This document shows positions 14,186 to 24,830 of a DNA stretch of 64,000 bases, piece after piece. The translations under genes were made by a program, and so were the position numbers. This DNA is from Otis tarda (Eukaryota; Chordata; Aves; Otidiformes; Otididae). Where the stretch lies: assembly GCA_026413225.1 (NCBI GenBank), contig CM048552.1, positions 27,827,001-27,891,000 on the forward strand, written 5' to 3'. The notes under the pieces are model-generated. The model did no database searches. It saw only the letters and a program-made list of their open reading frames with translations, and had not been told where the DNA came from. Every line of letters begins with the position of its first letter. Within the stretch, counting starts at the first letter, position 1.

Positions 14186-14440
14186 CTCCTCTGCTCCACC
14201 GTGGGGTCCCTCCCACAGGCCACAGTCCTTCGTGAAACTGCTCCGGCGTGGGTCATCTCGTCCACGGGGTGCAGTCCCTCTAGAACAGCTGTCCCAGCGG
14301 GCCCTCCATGGGCCACAGCCTCCTTCAGGTCTCCACCTGCTCCGGCGTGGGGTCCTCCACAGACTGCAGGTGGATCTCTGCCCCTCCGTGGACCTCCATG
14401 GGCTGCAGGGGGACAACCTGCTCCACCATGGTCTTCACCA
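14186..14440 (-). repeat. Degenerate tandem repeats within the LTR
   Basis: About five diverged units of roughly 45-60 bases recur. Each contains CTGCTCC-like, (C)CRYGGGG and GGGCYRCAG-like blocks, for example near 14190, 14240, 14300, 14340 and 14430. They sit in the transcribed part of the LTR and explain the overlapping G+C-rich ORFs on both strands here. Internal repeats of this type are familiar from avian LTRs. Confidence 0.6.
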
Positions 14441-14749
14441 CGAGTTGCAGAGGAATCTTGGCCAGGAGCCACATTACTCCTCCCCCTCCTTCTTCACTGA
14501 CCTTGGCATCTGCAGCCATTCCTCACAACAGGCTGGCAGACACCTCTCAGGATCCTTTTTACATCTCGTTCACTTCTCATCTCCTCTCCACTTCTTGCAG
14601 CCAGGCTGGGCCGAGTTGGGCTGCCCGGCTGCCCGGCGGGAGGCCAGAGGGTGAGGCCTGCAAGGCCCACGAGGCTCGCGCCTCCCCCTCTCTGCCCCCC
14701 GCTCAGCTGCTTCACATCTTCTCCTCTCTTTTTTTTCTGTTTTCCCCTT

Positions 14750-14802
14750 CTTAAATACGTTATCGCAGAGGCGTTATCACGGGACATTCTGCTACCAATT
14801 GG
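14750..14802 (-). promoter_or_regulatory. LTR promoter elements: CCAAT box and TATA-like box
   Basis: On the minus strand CCAATTGG (14802-14795) lies about 40 bases upstream of TATTTAAG (14757-14750). This is ordinary RNA polymerase II promoter spacing for a retroviral U3. Transcription would run toward lower coordinates. Whether the solo LTR is active cannot be told from sequence. Confidence 0.55.
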
Positions 14803-14931
14803 CTCAGCCTTAGCCAGCAGTGGGTCCGCCCTAGGCCCGGCCGAGTCCACTAAACAAAAGGGGAGCGACTTCTAGCAGTTTCCTACAGAAGATGCCACCT
14901 TAGGCCCCCCCTTACTAACAAAACCAGAACA

Positions 14932-14936
14932 ACCAA
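14932..14936. repeat. Target-site duplication ACCAA, right copy
   Basis: These five bases directly follow the LTR terminus CCAGAACA and are identical to 13796-13800. Confidence 0.85.
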
Positions 14937-15669
14937 CTAGCTAAATAAGGAAATTATCAGTACATTTTGACGATAAAATATTTCTCAGAAGGACAGTAAG
15001 AAGCAAATATAGACCAAGATTTTTTAAAAGAGGTTTAAATTAAGGCACTTTAAAAACTTCTGATTTGAGGAACAGAGCACATCTGCACTAGGATCCTTTG
15101 GAAGGTCTTAGATAAAGCACCCAATAAAACAGAATTTTAAAAATATCACCGAGAGCTGATTTTCAAGAAAAGCAGGGGTTTTGTTCATGGTATAATATTT
15201 ACTGGTAGAAAAGGAAAAGCCAAAAAACAACTGTCATCACACAGCCTCTCTAACAACAACGACAAAATCCTTCAACATAAATTTAGCACAGATCTGAGCA
15301 AACCTGACACCGTAAAAGATGAAGAGAACACCTAAACGCTACAGCAAGGTGCGTTACAGAGCGCCCTGAATGACTGCTTACTGCTTCAGAAACCCCATGT
15401 GGTGCTGCAGGACAATGCCATGTGAAGATGCTCATTTTCATGCAAGACAGCAGTAAAACCCTATTAAACAGCTTGAGAGACTAATTAGCTGGAATACAGT
15501 GTTGAAGAACAATATTGCTTTGGTATCACTCCACTAGTCCACTTGAAGCTCTCTCCGCTGTGCAATGTAGACATGCCCTTCCTAGGAAAAAATCCGCTCC
15601 CGTTTTTAAGTGATGAATCCCTTCTGACTCAATTTGTCCCTCAACCTTTATATTAAATTCCTATCTTCA

Positions 15670-15960
15670 GCCTTTCAGAGCTAAATATACTGCTGCATGT
15701 CAAATGCCATAAACAGCAGCTGAATCTAATGAGGCCTGTATCCAAAATCATAAAAGAACTCAGATAAAATGCCACATCCATATTTATTTGAAATGTTAAA
15801 AACTTTCAGTTTTCTCAGGCATAATTAAAATTTGTGTTCTGTGTATGCTTTTCCCCTCTGGAAAAATAATGATCTATCATTTTAAAGGCATCAAAGCATG
15901 TTTGCACGATTGGCATCTGACAGATTTCATTAAAGTCGGGTTTCTTTGAAAAGTGATATC
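15670..15960. other. Possible conserved non-coding element
   Basis: This is single-copy AT-rich sequence with many short transcription-factor-like cores (GCATAATTAAAAT, AATAATGATC, CCATAAACAGC) and no repeat signature. Neither strand has a meaningful frame. The call rests on texture and needs a cross-species comparison. Confidence 0.2.
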
Positions 15961-16469
15961 TATAATTCTCTTTAATGTAGGACTCCCTCTGTGCATTTTA
16001 TATGTGTTGACAGTGAGCATGCTATACATTCCCTGTTTTCTGACAGTAAATCTGTTTCTGATGTTAAACAGTAATACATTGAAGCAAGTAGAAATGACCC
16101 TAATTTTGTCTATAAATTCAATGTATGCAACACATATTTTACAATAAAAGCATGTGTGTGATTTCTATGGATTTTGCAGTTAATGGAGTTAATTAGTATC
16201 TCTCATACTGCTGCTTTGACAGGGCTGGCTTAATACCTGAAAAGGTGCTTTGCTGTTCAGAAACACCCCCAACACTCCACCTATACCTTCAAGACTCTTC
16301 AGCTTTCTGTCCTGAAGTGCAACCACAGCAGCCTGCTCCCACGGACCCTGGACCAGAACATCAGCCTACAGAAGGCCTGGATTTCTGTGCGTACCCATCA
16401 GCGGGCTGAGTACCAAAGAGTGACAAATTGGGGGTTTTCCCCACAACTAGGAGAGAGATTCAAGGTGTT

Positions 16470-16690
16470 GCCCCACTCAAATTTGCATGTCTTGCTTATC
16501 AAGTGTATTGCAGTCATTAGCTAACCACAGTTCTGCTAATTCCCATATTTGAATGCTCTTTCATTTAGTACTTCCTGCGGTGACTGTAATTACCTTTCGG
16601 GGCTCATTGGCTGGGAAAGTCAAATGGCATGATATGAAAAGAATAAGATTAAAGCAAGTTTTCAACTCTAAATGTCAAATATACAAGAAT
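16470..16690. other. Possible conserved non-coding element
   Basis: Homogeneous unique sequence contains GCAGTCATTAGCTAACC, TGTAATTACC and a CTCATTGGCTGGG segment with an inverted CCAAT core. It has no coding frame or repeat. It resembles developmental enhancers in composition only. Confidence 0.2.
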
Positions 16691-17154
16691 GTACTGTGAA
16701 TTGGCACCAAATGAGACTGTCATTCTTGATCCTATAGTTACCTACATGTAGAAATTGTCCTTTCTATTCTATTACTTCTCCTTGTAGCTACTGGTTAAAT
16801 TATTATGCTCTGGTCATTCACTATATTGAAGAGTAGGAAAAGGGCATAGCATAGATAAACTATACCAGAACCTGAAGTAATTTCTACAAACATAAACTCA
16901 GATTTTCAAAAGAGCTTTCTTCCAATGACCCTGAAGCAAACCTTGCCCAGAGTCTGTAATATTTTATTTGTATTTATTAGTATTATTCAGAGCTATTACT
17001 AGTAGCAATATCAATTAATGATTATTAATAATTACCATTATTATTTTGATCACAGGATGTACAGCTGTCTACTTGGGATCAAAAACACACTTGCATCTTT
17101 CAGGGTGTTGTCAGGATTTTGCATGTGGATGACACTATTTCAATCATAGGACAG

Positions 17155-17240
17155 CCGCATAAATAAATATAAATATAATTGAATATAAAAGAAATAAAAA
17201 TAAATGTATTTATATTCTGTAAAAATATAATCTGATATGG
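17155..17240. repeat. AT-rich low-complexity tract
   Basis: Imperfect AAATA/TATAAA units (ATAAATAAATATAAATATAA and similar) fill the interval. A related AT-rich stretch with ATTATTA units lies just upstream at 16960-17045. Confidence 0.85.
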
Positions 17241-18023
17241 AAACTGATGTTTCTTCCTGACAGTAGCTGGTTCTGTTTTTCCCCACCAAGGCAGGGGGTA
17301 GAGTTATAGTTTAGTCCATACAGGGTTGAGAGAGAAGAATTTGTTTTGGATCAGGGGGACGTAAATGATGAAGGAATCTAGAAGTGTCAGTAGATTAATA
17401 CATGGCTTTGATTACGTACAGGGAAAGCAGAGGCAGTTGCTGCGCTCAGTGTCTCCCCTTCTCCGGGTGCAGAGTGTAATTATAGACAGCAGCAACAGAT
17501 GTTGCCAATAAGCTTAAAAGGAGAAAGGGAAGTGGTAGGAATAGAAATGCAATGTCATATAGGAAAAAACAACAGGAGGGACACCTGAAAACACAGTGAC
17601 TTTCTCTCCCCCAAAAGCCAGACCCACAGCAGCAGCGCGTATCTCCTGCTGCCGTTCAGCAGACGGTTGCAAAGGCTGTAACGGTACAGAGATCACAGAA
17701 TATCCCGCAAAGCCATAGAAGGAAGGAAACCAGTAGCATTGCTTAATAGTCTGCTTACTTTACAGTCAAGTGGATTGCCAAGCAACTAAGCTGCAACAAG
17801 TCCCATATTTAGGGAAAGAAATGTTTGTCTTCTGTCTGTCCCTGCTTGCAAATGGCAAGTGGAGGGCATTTCTAAGCCAGATAATTCGAGTACAGCATGT
17901 TCCCTGATCCTCGAGCCCGCGCTGCTGAGCAGCCGCTGTTAATCATGGCAACAGTTGACAGGCGTGCCTTGCCAGAGTCCAAGTTTATCATCATCATTGT
18001 GACTTTTACTCTCAACTGCTCAA

Positions 18024-18048
18024 AACAAAACAAAACAAAAAACCCGAA
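18024..18048 (+). repeat. Short (CAAAA)n microsatellite
   Basis: Four to five CAAAA units end in an A run. A similar but less regular CAAAA/CCAAAA tract lies at 45-72. Confidence 0.85.
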
Positions 18049-21000
18049 AAGCCTTGCACTTACTTAGGAATCTGAGATTCCCACATGACTTAACACAGGC
18101 AGATCTCTAGGATTACATCAACGACAAACCCCGATGACAAGAAGAGCTTGATTTGGTTGTCTAAGCATGTGCATCCAAAGCTGTTTGAGATGGATAGGGT
18201 AGCTGATACACCGGCACAAGTTACAGACAGAATACTCCCAGGGACCCACAGCTGGAGGCCAGGTGAAGTAAGTCTTAGGGCATCTGAAATGGCTCTGGAT
18301 GCCTCATTTATGTAACTGACCTGAGGCCCAAATGACCCCTTCAGGTCTTGCTTTCTTCAACTGCATCACCCACCAATAAAAATTAGTTAGTATTGCTATT
18401 AAAAAGCATCTGTATAAAAGTACAAATATAAGCAGTGTGTACATTTGGGAGCATATCTTAAATCACTCACAAAGACTAAAGATGCAGTATTCCTTCTGCA
18501 TACAAGCAGATATTGAAGTCTCTCACCTAGAGAATCACCTCATAAATACAGTGCTCAAACCTGAAGAAAGATGTGGTTAGGGCAAATGACAGAAGACACT
18601 AAAGGATAACACTTCAAGACTCCATGTAGGTGGGTCTCTACTCCAGAGCATCCTGCTGCTGAAGAAGGACAATGCAGCAGTAAACAAGCCTACAGGTCAT
18701 ATAGACGGCAAAATGACCCCAGCTTGGGCCATCGACACCTATGACATAAATCTAGTTGGTCAACCTCAACACTACTAGCCCACAGGAGAAGATGTAATTA
18801 CCTGAATGCTCTGATAGATATTTGTTATCTCATTAGGGGCTTTTCAGGAGCCACTTGACTACCTTTATTCAGAAGACAGGTCTTTTTCCCTAGCTCAGCT
18901 CTCTGACATCGATGTTTTCCAGGATTCTGCCTAATGGTAACAGAACAAAATGTAAGGTGTGATGAAAAACTGTCTTTGCTTGGGAAATTACTACATTTAA
19001 AGTCACTCTTTTCAGTTCCTAATTTAATACACTTCACAGCCTTGACTCAATTCCTCTCTTTATATCCCAGCACTAAAGTTGACAACAGAAACCCCCAAAT
19101 CCACAACTGACAGCTAACCTACTCTCTCAAGCACTGTGTGTTACATGGAGGATGTAATATGAAAAAGTAATGTATAGCTTCTCTATTACATAAACCTACA
19201 CATGCTCTTATTCTTTTACTCAGTAACTGCCACAAATGCAGCCAGAAAAAAAAAAATAGGGTACAAATAACAACAGCATAAAATTCTGCCATTGCTTCAA
19301 GCAAGTGCTGCTCTGCAAGCACGGCAGCTACCTTCCACTCACCACAGGCACTTGCTGCTAAACAGCTTTTAAATCTTGCTTGAAGCAGATGGAATTAGTG
19401 ACTGGAATTGGAAGAAAATTCTCTTCCTTACCTGTTAGAGACTACCCTTGTCAGTCCACTTGGAGACCAGACAGTCCCACTGAGCAGAAAACTTAACTAC
19501 CTAACCGGACTTGATGAAAAGTCTCCTCCCAAAACCAGATGCTTAACAAAATAATCCACCAAACAATTTCTGAGAAAATGTCATGTACTACAACCACACA
19601 AACCACAGAGTGGCCACAGCGAGGGCTGGAGCCTGGAGATCAGCGAGATGTGTTTGCAGTGGACAGAATGAGTAACGCTGGTGTCTGAGATGCACTGTGC
19701 ATCACGTTGAGCCTCATCAGCCAAACCATGCGCGCTACTGGGAGTCAGTCACCAGCGACAAATAAAAAAGCAACAGGTTCAAGATAAAAATATAAGAGAC
19801 TGCTCCAAGCCAAATAACTGAAGGCCACATCACAGATAACAATAACTATTTTTTTCTAGATGTCTGTTTGCTTCCCTTCTCCAGGAGGACAGGCTTGTTT
19901 TCATCTTACAGTTTCATGGATTCTATCAAAAAAGAGTAAGCTTTTAGCTTCAGAACAGATTTATATACACTTTCAAAATACTCAGTGCCTACCTGTTAAT
20001 TGAAATACATGTGTATTTTTGGCTACCTATACTTTGGAGACTTGAACTTATTCATGCCAAAAACTAAGCCCTCTCTGAATCAGACCAAGCTCTCTAAACT
20101 TGGTCTGTCTACAACAGACTGAGAAATGGACTTTTTTAGATTTAATGAATTAATTCAGTACATCTTTATATGCTCAGGCAACCTATCTCACATGCTCTAT
20201 GAGTTGTAGCAGAAAGGAGAGCATCGTGCTAACCTAAGCATCCAAGGAGAATCTGAAACACCAGCTGTTGGAAGTGATAATACAGTGCATGAAACAGTGA
20301 CACATTCAGTGATTTTCTCCACTCTCATCTTTAAAGTTCTGAAAAATAGGGAGCAAAATCGAGGTAGCTCTTCAGTAAGTTCCCAATGCATATTCTGAAA
20401 ATACAAGATTTTTCAGAGTAAAGGGAAAACTATCCAGCAGGAGAATCTCCGTGGGGCCATACTAGTGATACTGAATGCGTGAACAGGCCTACGGTCAGAT
20501 ATCTGAGTTCTGAACAAAAGTGCCTGCGGAGCAGCTGGAAGCTGCAGGAGATCTCAATAAGCAGAGACTTTCAGTTATTTTCTCTGAACCACAAGATGCT
20601 CAATCTAAAGCAAGCAATGGATTGAAAGGGATCTTACAGTAGGTGCAGCTGAAAGGAGGGGAGGCATCACTAAGGAGGGCATAAATGCATTTGCTGTACT
20701 CACTTGTTCATTAGAGAAAGAGAGGGGGGAAAAAGATGCAAATTAAATGGAAATGCCTCATTTTCACAGGAGCTGAAAATAACACAGGAGCCAATGGGAA
20801 GGCACAGCTAGTACTCAGGCTCATTGCTACCATCAAGGCTGAATGGCTAGCAGGCTTAGGAGCAAGCCAGGCTCAAACAAAACAGCACGAGGCAGCTTCT
20901 CCTCTCCCCCGCTCCCACTCCGCCCTGGTTCTGCTCTTTCCTGCTAACTACACTGTTAACTCACATCCCACGATTCATTCGTTTCAAATGGCAGGCCGCA

Positions 21001-24000
21001 CGGATCTGTGTACAGGATTACAGCTTGGGCTCCTGCCCATTTTGTTACAGCACAGATTGCTTCCCGTATTGAAGGGGGAGCCATCTGGGAGGAAGAGCAA
21101 ATGCTTGGCTACTTAATTGGTGCTTTCAGTAAAGCAGACTGCAGTCGAGATTGACAGACCTAGAGAAAAATCACAAAAGCAGCCCTTGGAAAGTGAGGGA
21201 AGGAAAAAGGAACCTGTCTCCATGCCAAACTCTGAAAAGATTTGGAAATAAAGTAGGGTTTGTGCCAGCACCCTCAATCCTGGGTCACCTTGGTTGTCAC
21301 AGTTTTGTCACCCCAGTCCTAGAGACACTGCCCTGTTTTCCCACCCCAAGCAGAAACACAGGGACTGGCTCCATGGATGCAATAAACTCCTGCTCACACA
21401 GCAGTCAAGGACTGTGAGATAACATTTAGTATGGCAAATTATCTACCATCCACCTTCTCATCTAGATATATCATATTATATATCTTGATCTTAATTTCCA
21501 AAATGGCTCACTTACTCCTCATTTATTAAAAACCACTTTAACAGCATTTCCAGCATTTCCCACTATTTCCATTTTACATCTTAAGGATATCTCTTGATTT
21601 CTTCATGGAAATGGCAGCAGGTTTTCATTAAATAAGAATGGGCAGGATTAAGCATTCCAGCATCAAACCTGTTCACATCTGCCTCTCTGCTGCTTCTCTT
21701 ATCCTCCCCACTCTCTTACACGTACATGCTCTGGCTGCCTACTTGCCAGATCAGATTTTAGCTCTCACACTTTTCAAATCTCCCATAATTTGAGAATTTA
21801 CTATTCCAGTCTGAAAACTTCCTTCTGTCTTCTAGCTCATCACACCTCCTAAATTTTCTTGTTGCTCAAGAGTGAAGTTGATCTGACCTCCTCCTTCAGG
21901 TTTCCAACTGTTCTTCTTCTCCAGCCTATTTCAGGCTCCACAGATCAGCCATCTAGCCCATACTTGATTTTGCAACAGCTTGCAAAATATATTTTATGCT
22001 CAATTTCTGTTTTTGTCAAAATCTCAAAAGTTTTTAAACCAGCTCAAGTCTGGTATTTAGATCCAGAACAGAAGATAAACAGTAGGCTGTTTGGTGTGCA
22101 GACTTTTATAGCACCTTGGACAATGGCTTAAGTGCTGAACTTACAGATAACGCCCTGCTAAATTTAAGAAGGGCTGACACTCTGCCACTGCGGATCAATA
22201 GACACTGTCTCTAGTCCTTCCCACAAGCAACCACCTCAGGGAAGCATGGCCATATGTATGGGTTGGGCAATTAAGAATACCTAGTATTAATTTTCTTGGC
22301 ATCCTCCAAGTATATATCATTAGCTTTGCAGAAACATCACCAAAGGGCTGACTGCAGGGCAGCAAGATCAAAGAAAACAAAGTTATTCATTTGTTATGCT
22401 TAGAAACTGTAGTTCATCTCTGGCAAATGACCTTTATCAAAGGTCACTCATGCTTGTTAAGAAACCTGAGAGCACAGCAAACAAGGTGATATTTCATTTT
22501 GAGTTTCTGAAAACTACAAGAAGTGTTATGAAAGACATTAAAAACAAAAACAATAAACCACGTTGACATTTTTACATGAATATTACTTTAAAGTACTTTG
22601 ACCTGCTTGCACCCACATTTTGATGCAGTTCATGGACATTCTTATTTCAGCTAAGAAAGTTTATTTCAATTAACCTTAAACCTACACCCTGTTAACTCAG
22701 TCTAGTCGTAATTGACAACCCGTGTAGGATTTTTTTTTTACAGTCTTAATTAACCTTGTTACCAAAAAATCACATTTTTACTTAAACTTAAGTAAGGATA
22801 CATAGAGACAAACCTTGTAAGAGATTATGTACTATTTCTGAGAATAGTAATCACAGAAAAGACTGATGTCATCGATCAGCCTAAACTCTTAAGAACCCAG
22901 CACAAAAGTTTTTAACACCTATTTAGGACAAGCCTCTCATTGCTCAAAACCATCTTGACACTCTGTTCCTAAAGAAAAGGTGACTAGCTGCAAATGGCCA
23001 ACACTCAATTGCAGTGACTTGTACCATCAGCCAACTGCTCTTATTAGCTTATTTTCAGACATTAGTATCCTGCACTAGCTGGTCTGAAATCACTTGCACA
23101 GAAGCAATCAGATAAAACTTGAGTCCATGAAGGCCATATTTTGCCTTGGGCCCGTGTATAAGGCCCTGGAAATAGCAACTTTATACAGAAAAAAAGAAAG
23201 CAACCTCTACTTTTGCTCATAGCTAGAGCTCCATTCTTCTTGCAAAGAATGAAAGCAAATGAAATGTTGGAAAACAAGGTGATTTCTTAAAATATCCTAA
23301 AATATTTCTTGTCATATCATGATTATCTCATTCATCAATTATTTTGTAGTTTAATGTCTTAGATTGCTGTTCACAAGTTTACTTTGATTAGATTTCACCC
23401 TGACTATATATGCTGATGACTTTTGCTATTATTTGACCAGCCATCCTAATTTCCTTCTTCCAAATTATTTGATCAGACTAATTCTGTGAGTTTGGATGCT
23501 AGAAAGAAGCACGGCCCAACAACTATGATTCCAGTTTAGGGCTTAATAGTTGCACATCTTTGCCTTTGAAAGGTATTTCTAGACTGAACTTCTGAAATAA
23601 AGACAGGACTAACAGCTAGATTTTAGCCTATTGAAAAAAAACAAAAAACAAACCAACCAAATAATAAAGCAACCAATACTCTCCAGCAGTTGATTTTCAG
23701 AGATGAAATTCCAGTTTCTGGAAGACAACTTGGCAGTATAATCCTCCCTTACCTGTACACAAGGCAGCACGAGTCAGCTGCAACGCAGGCTTGCCCAAGC
23801 CGCCCGTGACATACCTCCACCCTCTCCTGTCAGTATGTCTGCAGTGCTTCTGGAGATAAGAGCGTACTTCAGCTTCCAGATGCATGCAAAACTTCTGAGC
23901 TCCTCACAGAAGCTAACAAGAGTTACCAGCTGCTATAGTACTGAATTCTCAGTTCCTGGAGATAAGCAGTAAGACCACAGCTTCCCATCAGCATCTCCAC

Positions 24001-24309
24001 TATATGGAAGACAGGTTCAGGCTGGAAAAAAATGCTTTAACTTTGGTCAACTAGTCTGTTTCATAATCCTAGGAAAAACAGGGCAGTTACAATTTTAACT
24101 CACAACTGCTGTTAAAGTGAAAAAAAACCCACAAAAAAAAACCACAAAGCCCCGAAATTCCCCAAATCTACATATATAAGTAAAGACTAGGAGTTTTTAA
24201 AACTCCTTTATCTGTAGTTAGATTGTTCCGTGACATAAAACCACCTCTTTCTTCCCAGTGTAATACCAGACCAGATTTGGAGTACATACAAATCAGTGAA
24301 CTAAAGGGG

Positions 24310-24420
24310 AACAACTGAAAACGCAGACGCCGCGTATTCACTGCCAGACTGCCGGCAGCAGCTGCTGCCCGCGGTGCCGCGCTCCACAGTGGCGGTGGCT
24401 CCGCCGACGTTCCAGATTTA
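24310..24420. other. Isolated CpG-rich patch
   Basis: About 100 bases hold many CpG dinucleotides (ACGCCGCG, GCCGGCAGCAG, CCGCGGTGCCGCG, CCGCCGACG) within AT-rich sequence. It is too short for a normal CpG-island promoter. No splice-bounded frame was found. It could be a small regulatory element, a non-coding first exon or the remnant of a G+C-rich repeat. Confidence 0.3.
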
Positions 24421-24699
24421 GGGAGTCACATCGCTTTGTTCCCTCAGGGAAGCCTCTGTGTTTACAGGGATACTATTAAGGATGGCAAGTCCAAACGTGA
24501 GCCTTTTATTATCTTTTTGCATAATTCTGTGCAAGTATTTACCTAGACTTTTATTTTATGGAAGAATTAATTGAATTTCACTACAGACACAAAAACAAGG
24601 CATAACCTAACTAAATGCCAGGCACGTAGGGTGCTGGTTTTACATCTACAGCTTCATTCCTCTCTGACAGGCAGCCAAGACTTGCAGAGATCTAAGTCA

Positions 24700-24830
24700 T
24701 TAGCATACGCGCGATGCCCCGGAGCGACCAAGCTCGCGTCTCTTTGCATCTGGACACGCCACTGCAGGCCGTGACACGCAATGCCCTCAGCAACGCCACC
24801 TTCCGTGGTGCAGAGGCCTATCCTAGCAGA
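24700..24830. other. Second CpG-rich patch
   Basis: Cores such as ACGCGCGATG, GGAGCGACC and CTCGCGTC are clustered 300 bases after the first CpG patch. A 63-codon plus-strand frame crosses it but has no recognisable protein or splice sites. Together the two patches might mark an unannotated transcription start, though this is speculative. Confidence 0.25.

Larger units (their letters stand above)
13801..14931 (-). mobile_element. Solo LTR of an avian endogenous retrovirus (ERVL-like), complete
   Basis: The 1131-bp element reads TGTTCTGGTTTTG...CTGAACTACGACA on the minus strand, so it has the canonical TG...CA ends. It is flanked by a perfect 5-bp duplication, ACCAA (13796-13800 and 14932-14936). 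No retroviral internal region lies on either side, so this is a solo LTR left by recombination between the two LTRs of a provirus. Five-base duplications are typical of class III (ERVL-type) elements; that class assignment is inference. The element is far more G+C- and CpG-rich than its surroundings, and its intact ends and duplication suggest a fairly recent insertion. A CCAAT box, a TATA-like box and an AATAAA signal can be seen in the expected order. The ORFs inside it, up to 169 codons, are by-products of its G+C-rich repeats and are not genes. Confidence 0.9.

Noticed and set aside
13801..14931. Overlapping ORFs of 60-169 codons on both strands
   Set aside because: They lie wholly inside the G+C-rich, internally repeated LTR, overlap each other in several frames, and resemble no retroviral or cellular protein.
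20081..20107. 9-bp perfect hairpin CAGACCAAG/CTTGGTCTG
   Set aside because: It is too short for a microRNA precursor and expected by chance in a window of this size.
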